NCBI GenBank assembly: GCA_947646735.1
Contig: CANTFK010000094.1
Span: 1-64,000 of the forward strand
Reading direction: 5' to 3'
Length of the DNA stretch: 64,000 nucleotides
Source of the DNA: Peronospora farinosa
Lineage: Eukaryota > Oomycota > Peronosporomycetes > Peronosporales > Peronosporaceae
Every line of letters starts with the position of its first letter. The stretch's first letter is position 1. Positions 61,171 through 64,000 of this stretch are shown piece by piece. Position numbers and translations under genes: made by a program. The notes below the pieces were generated by a model that did not search any database, was not told where the DNA came from, and saw only the letters and a program-made list of their open reading frames with translations.

Positions 61171-64000
61171 TTAGCTCTTCCAGGCGAAACGCGTTGGGAA
61201 GGACGACTTGGACACACTTGGAGCAGCAAAGCGGCCAAAACGAGACTTAGTCTTGGGAACCTGCTGTGCCAGCGGTGAGACCACGATCGATTCTTCAGTC
61301 TCAGCTTCAGACGATTTCGTGCTAGTAGAGTTGCTCATCGGGACAGAAAGCTTTCGGGTGAGCATAGTAGCAACAGAGCTCAAGCTAGAAACCGAAGGCA
61401 TAACGCTCATACGTCCTTTCGTCTCATCTTTTTCCTCATCTTCGAAAGATGACGCGGGTGAACTTGTCGGTTTGCTCGAATGACGACTTGAAAGCGCACT
61501 AAGCACGCTTGCACCACGCCAGCGGCTGCCATTTTTCTTGTGTACAGCTTCTTCCTCTTCATGCGCCTCGTTCTTCTCGATTTCGTTGGTATTGTGTCCC
61601 GTCACCGGATAATCACTGATGAACGAGCTTTCGCGGTCACTTTCAGAATCGAAGTACTTCAGGCCTTCTCGGTTTTCCGCATCGCTAAGATTCGCTTCAT
61701 CATTACCAGACTTGTAGGGAACATCATCGTACGAATCCCTACATGACCGGGTCTCACCATTGTACGAGTTGTTGTCACTAGACCGGAGCACATCAGCATA
61801 AGAATAGTTGCGAGACCGAAACTCTTCGTCGGTACGAGACTTGGAGAGAACATCATCGTACGAGTCCCCACGTGGCCGGAACTCACTATCATACGAGTTG
61901 TCACTAGACCGGAACACATCAGCATAAGAATCGTCGCGAGGCCGGGACACATCAGCATAAGAATCGTTGCGAGACCGTGTCGAGTCAGCATATGAATCTC
62001 GAGCTGAGTCAGCGTACGAGTCTTCACGGGAACGGAACGGGTCAGCAGATGATTCATCACAAGACACATCAGCAAAGGAATCGTTGTGAGACCGTGTCGA
62101 GTCAGCATATGAATCTCGAGTTGAGTCAGCGTACGAGTCTTCACGGGAACGGAACGGGTCAGCAGATGATTCATCACAAGACACATCAGCAAAGGAATCG
62201 TTGTGAGACCGTGTCGAGTCAGCATATGAATCTCGAGTTGAGTCAGCGTACGAGTCTTCACGGGAGCGGAACGGGTCAGCAGATGATTCATCACAAGACA
62301 CATCAGCAAAGGAATCGTTGTGAGACCGTGTCGAGTCAGCATATGAATCTCGAGTTGAGTCAGCGTACGAGTCTTCACGGGAACGGAACGGGTCAGCAGA
62401 TGATTTATCACAAGACACATCAGCAAAGGAATCGTTGTGAGACCGTATCGAGTTAGCATATGAATCTCGAGTTAAGTCAGCGTACGAGTCTTCACGAGAG
62501 CGGAACGGGTCAGTAGATGATTCATCACGAGTTTGAGATATTCCACTTAGCGAACTTGATGCCAAACTTCCACGAGGTTTGTCCAAGTCAAATGACATAT
62601 CTTGGATGAAAGACCCAGAGCGGACAGAAGATGGTCGATCGAAATCGGATATGCTGCTGCTTGGACGCTCACTGCCGGCCTTCTCGAGGCTCTCTTCCAT
62701 TATAGGTGAAGGTGGAAAAGTGCCAGGCTCACAAACAGATGTATCCGTGGCAAGGTCGGATGCTGAACTGTTGCTTTCTTCCGTCCTGTGACGATCTTCG
62801 TCGGCACTTGAATTGTAAAGGCCATGCTCAATTAGCTTGGTTTCCTCCATTGCATCAACAAAAATGTCGCTGCTCGCATCACTTCTATCGTCATTAAATG
62901 CCGAGTTGTACTCAGGAATTGAAAACTCAGGCGCCATGTTCACCGAGCCTGTAGAAATCCGCGCGCCGAAATCACTACGGGATAGTCGAGGTGATGAGTC
63001 CCGTTCATTGTCAAGTAACTCCTGGGATTGCATCGAGGCTAGAGCAAATGGGACTTCACCAACGAAGCTTGGTGCGTCTTCAAACTCGGAGTCGCCATCA
63101 CTGTCGTCCGACAGGTTAGAAAAACGTCCTGTTTGACTTAGAAGCTGAAGCTCTACCAACGTAGGCTGCCGACACATTTGGGATGCCGCTAGGTCAGACT
63201 CCTCTTGCCGAGAATTTCTCTCAGATTGCCATGATGCGGCATCATTCCGTCCATTATAGCCACGCCATGTGGCCTGAATTATCCGTGCGTTGTTCACCTC
63301 AATTTTCGCCTGGCGATCTGCTTGTCGCCGTTTTGCAACCTCGTTCACTATAACTGACCTCCGCCACCAGCACTGTATTTTCAGCGCCATTACATTCTTA
63401 AGACTCAATTGAGCCATTAGAGACGCTTGACGCTGCTTTCGCATCTCATTTACCTCTCGAGATGCGATAACCGTGCTGCTCTCGATCTCTGCTTGACGGG
63501 CAGCCTCCTCGGCGGCCATCTTGGCCGCTTCCTCTTCAGCTGCGGCAGCCTTGGCAGCAGCAACTTCAGCAGCCATAGCACGCAGCGTAGACACCTCAGA
63601 TCGAGCAGCCATACCACGCCAGTGGCTCTGGATCTTCGTCGCCATGTTACTCTCGATCTCTGCTTGACGGGCAGCCTCCTCGGCGGCCATCTTGGCGGCC
63701 ACCTTGGCGGCTTCCTCTTCAGCTGCGGCAGCCTTGGCAGCAGCAACTTCAGCAGCCATAGCACGCAGCGTAGACACCTCAGATCGAGCAGCCATACCAC
63801 GCCAGTGGCTCTGGATCTTCGTCGCCATGTTGCTCTCGATCTCTGCTTGACGGGCAGCCTCCTCGGCGGCCATCTTGGCGGCCACCTTGGCGGCTTCCTC
63901 TTCAGCTGCGGCAGCCTTGGCAGCAGCAACTTCAGCAGCCATAGCACGCAGCGTAGACACCTCAGATCGAGCAGCCATACCACGCCAGTGGCTCTGGATC
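61171..64000 (-). CDS. IQ-motif and Ser/Asp-repeat protein (5' end outside window)
   Basis: The frame enters from the right edge and ends at TAA 61171; 943 codons are visible. It opens with 61-residue repeats, each an IQ-like helix (ATKIQSHWRGMAARSEV) followed by an Ala/Glu/Lys coiled-coil (AAAKAAAAEEEAAK), and two more diverged IQ motifs (ALKIQCWWRRS, ARIIQATWRGYN). An acidic Ser-rich region contains a 39-residue repeat (SREDSYADSTRDSYADST) five times, then a basic Ser-rich tail. IQ motifs bind calmodulin or myosin-type light chains, so a cytoskeletal scaffold is plausible. No motor domain is visible in this part. Confidence 0.85.
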   Translation of the reverse strand, partial: IQSHWRGMAARSEVSTLRAMAAEVAAAKAAAAEEEAAKVAAKMAAEEAARQAEIESNMATKIQSHWRGMAARSEVSTLRAMAAEVAAAKAAAAEEEAAKVAAKMAAEEAARQAEIESNMATKIQSHWRGMAARSEVSTLRAMAAEVAAAKAAAAEEEAAKMAAEEAARQAEIESSTVIASREVNEMRKQRQASLMAQLSLKNVMALKIQCWWRRSVIVNEVAKRRQADRQAKIEVNNARIIQATWRGYNGRNDAASWQSERNSRQEESDLAASQMCRQPTLVELQLLSQTGRFSNLSDDSDGDSEFEDAPSFVGEVPFALASMQSQELLDNERDSSPRLSRSDFGARISTGSVNMAPEFSIPEYNSAFNDDRSDASSDIFVDAMEETKLIEHGLYNSSADEDRHRTEESNSSASDLATDTSVCEPGTFPPSPIMEESLEKAGSERPSSSISDFDRPSSVRSGSFIQDMSFDLDKPRGSLASSSLSGISQTRDESSTDPFRSREDSYADLTRDSYANSIRSHNDSFADVSCDKSSADPFRSREDSYADSTRDSYADSTRSHNDSFADVSCDESSADPFRSREDSYADSTRDSYADSTRSHNDSFADVSCDESSADPFRSREDSYADSTRDSYADSTRSHNDSFADVSCDESSADPFRSREDSYADSARDSYADSTRSRNDSYADVSRPRDDSYADVFRSSDNSYDSEFRPRGDSYDDVLSKSRTDEEFRSRNYSYADVLRSSDNNSYNGETRSCRDSYDDVPYKSGNDEANLSDAENREGLKYFDSESDRESSFISDYPVTGHNTNEIEKNEAHEEEEAVHKKNGSRWRGASVLSALSSRHSSKPTSSPASSFEDEEKDETKGRMSVMPSVSSLSSVATMLTRKLSVPMSNSTSTKSSEAETEESIVVSPLAQQVPKTKSRFGRFAAPSVSKSSFPTRFAWKS
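61973..62530 (-). repeat. 117-bp coding tandem repeat
   Basis: About 4.7 near-identical units (starts at 61973, 62090, 62207, 62324, 62441), each 39 codons and in frame. Very low divergence implies recent expansion or conversion, and copy number may vary between strains. Confidence 0.93.
63474..64000 (-). repeat. 183-bp coding tandem repeat (IQ plus coiled coil)
   Basis: Units 61 codons long, nearly identical, continuing past the window edge. The innermost unit is 12 bp shorter (171 bp), losing four Ala/Lys/Val codons without breaking the frame. Confidence 0.93.

Noticed and set aside
61659..62459. 266-codon repetitive minus-strand frame and 159-codon plus-strand frame inside the IQ gene
   Set aside because: Generated by the 117-bp in-frame repeat; alternate phases of a coding repeat stay open automatically.
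1..64000. tRNA or rRNA genes
   Set aside because: No cloverleaf-compatible GGTTCGAATC-type segment outside LTRs and no rRNA-like blocks were seen on either strand, within the limits of reading by eye.

Overview
The window comes from a eukaryote with compact, nearly intron-free protein genes, one clear 78-bp GT-AG intron, a START-FYVE protein, and large amounts of chromodomain Ty3/Gypsy and Ty1/Copia retrotransposon DNA. Together these point to an oomycete (Phytophthora / downy-mildew type). Species cannot be named from the sequence alone. No bacterial-type operons, tRNA, rRNA or CRISPR array were seen.

Layout. 1-3.7 kb: retrotransposon debris (end of a long LTR, a Copia pol fragment fused to a Gypsy gag, two related ~0.6-kb LTRs in opposite orientation). 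3.7-11.1 kb: host genes: START-FYVE protein, a Lys-rich nuclear-looking protein, a dolichol/phytol-kinase-like membrane protein and a Ser/Thr kinase on the opposite strand. 11.1-56.1 kb: a 45-kb retrotransposon island. 56.1-64 kb: host genes again: a TMEM8/DUF3522-like membrane protein, a PAP2 lipid phosphatase, a PDZ/TTC39-like protein and the C-terminal 2.8 kb of an IQ-motif repeat protein that runs off the right edge.

The island is dominated by a giant inverted duplication. Arm 1 (12612-32691, minus) and arm 2 (35212-55442, plus) are each a ~20-kb Gypsy element (family A) bounded exactly by its LTRs. Each arm carries the same two insertions at the same sites: an ~11.3-kb Gypsy element with long minisatellite-bearing LTRs (family B) in gag, and a solo LTR of a related family (C) in integrase. 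The spacer is 2.5 kb. Stop codons, frameshifts and a mutated 4-bp target-site duplication are shared by both arms, and LTRs match by position between arms better than within an arm. This argues for DNA-level duplication of an already dead composite, not for two retrotransposition events. Arm 1 has a perfect 5-bp target duplication (CGAGT) and splits an older C-family LTR, which itself splits an older transposase-like reading frame. Arm 2 has no matching target duplication.

Most unusual signals: (1) the inverted composite duplication; (2) dense short perfect inverted repeats throughout family A LTR and coding DNA; (3) extreme GATC enrichment in family B; (4) a large antisense reading frame at the 3' end of family A, unchanged in its main part between arms; (5) a family B pol with two RNase H modules, the first having lost catalytic residues. 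All identities and counts were made by eye.
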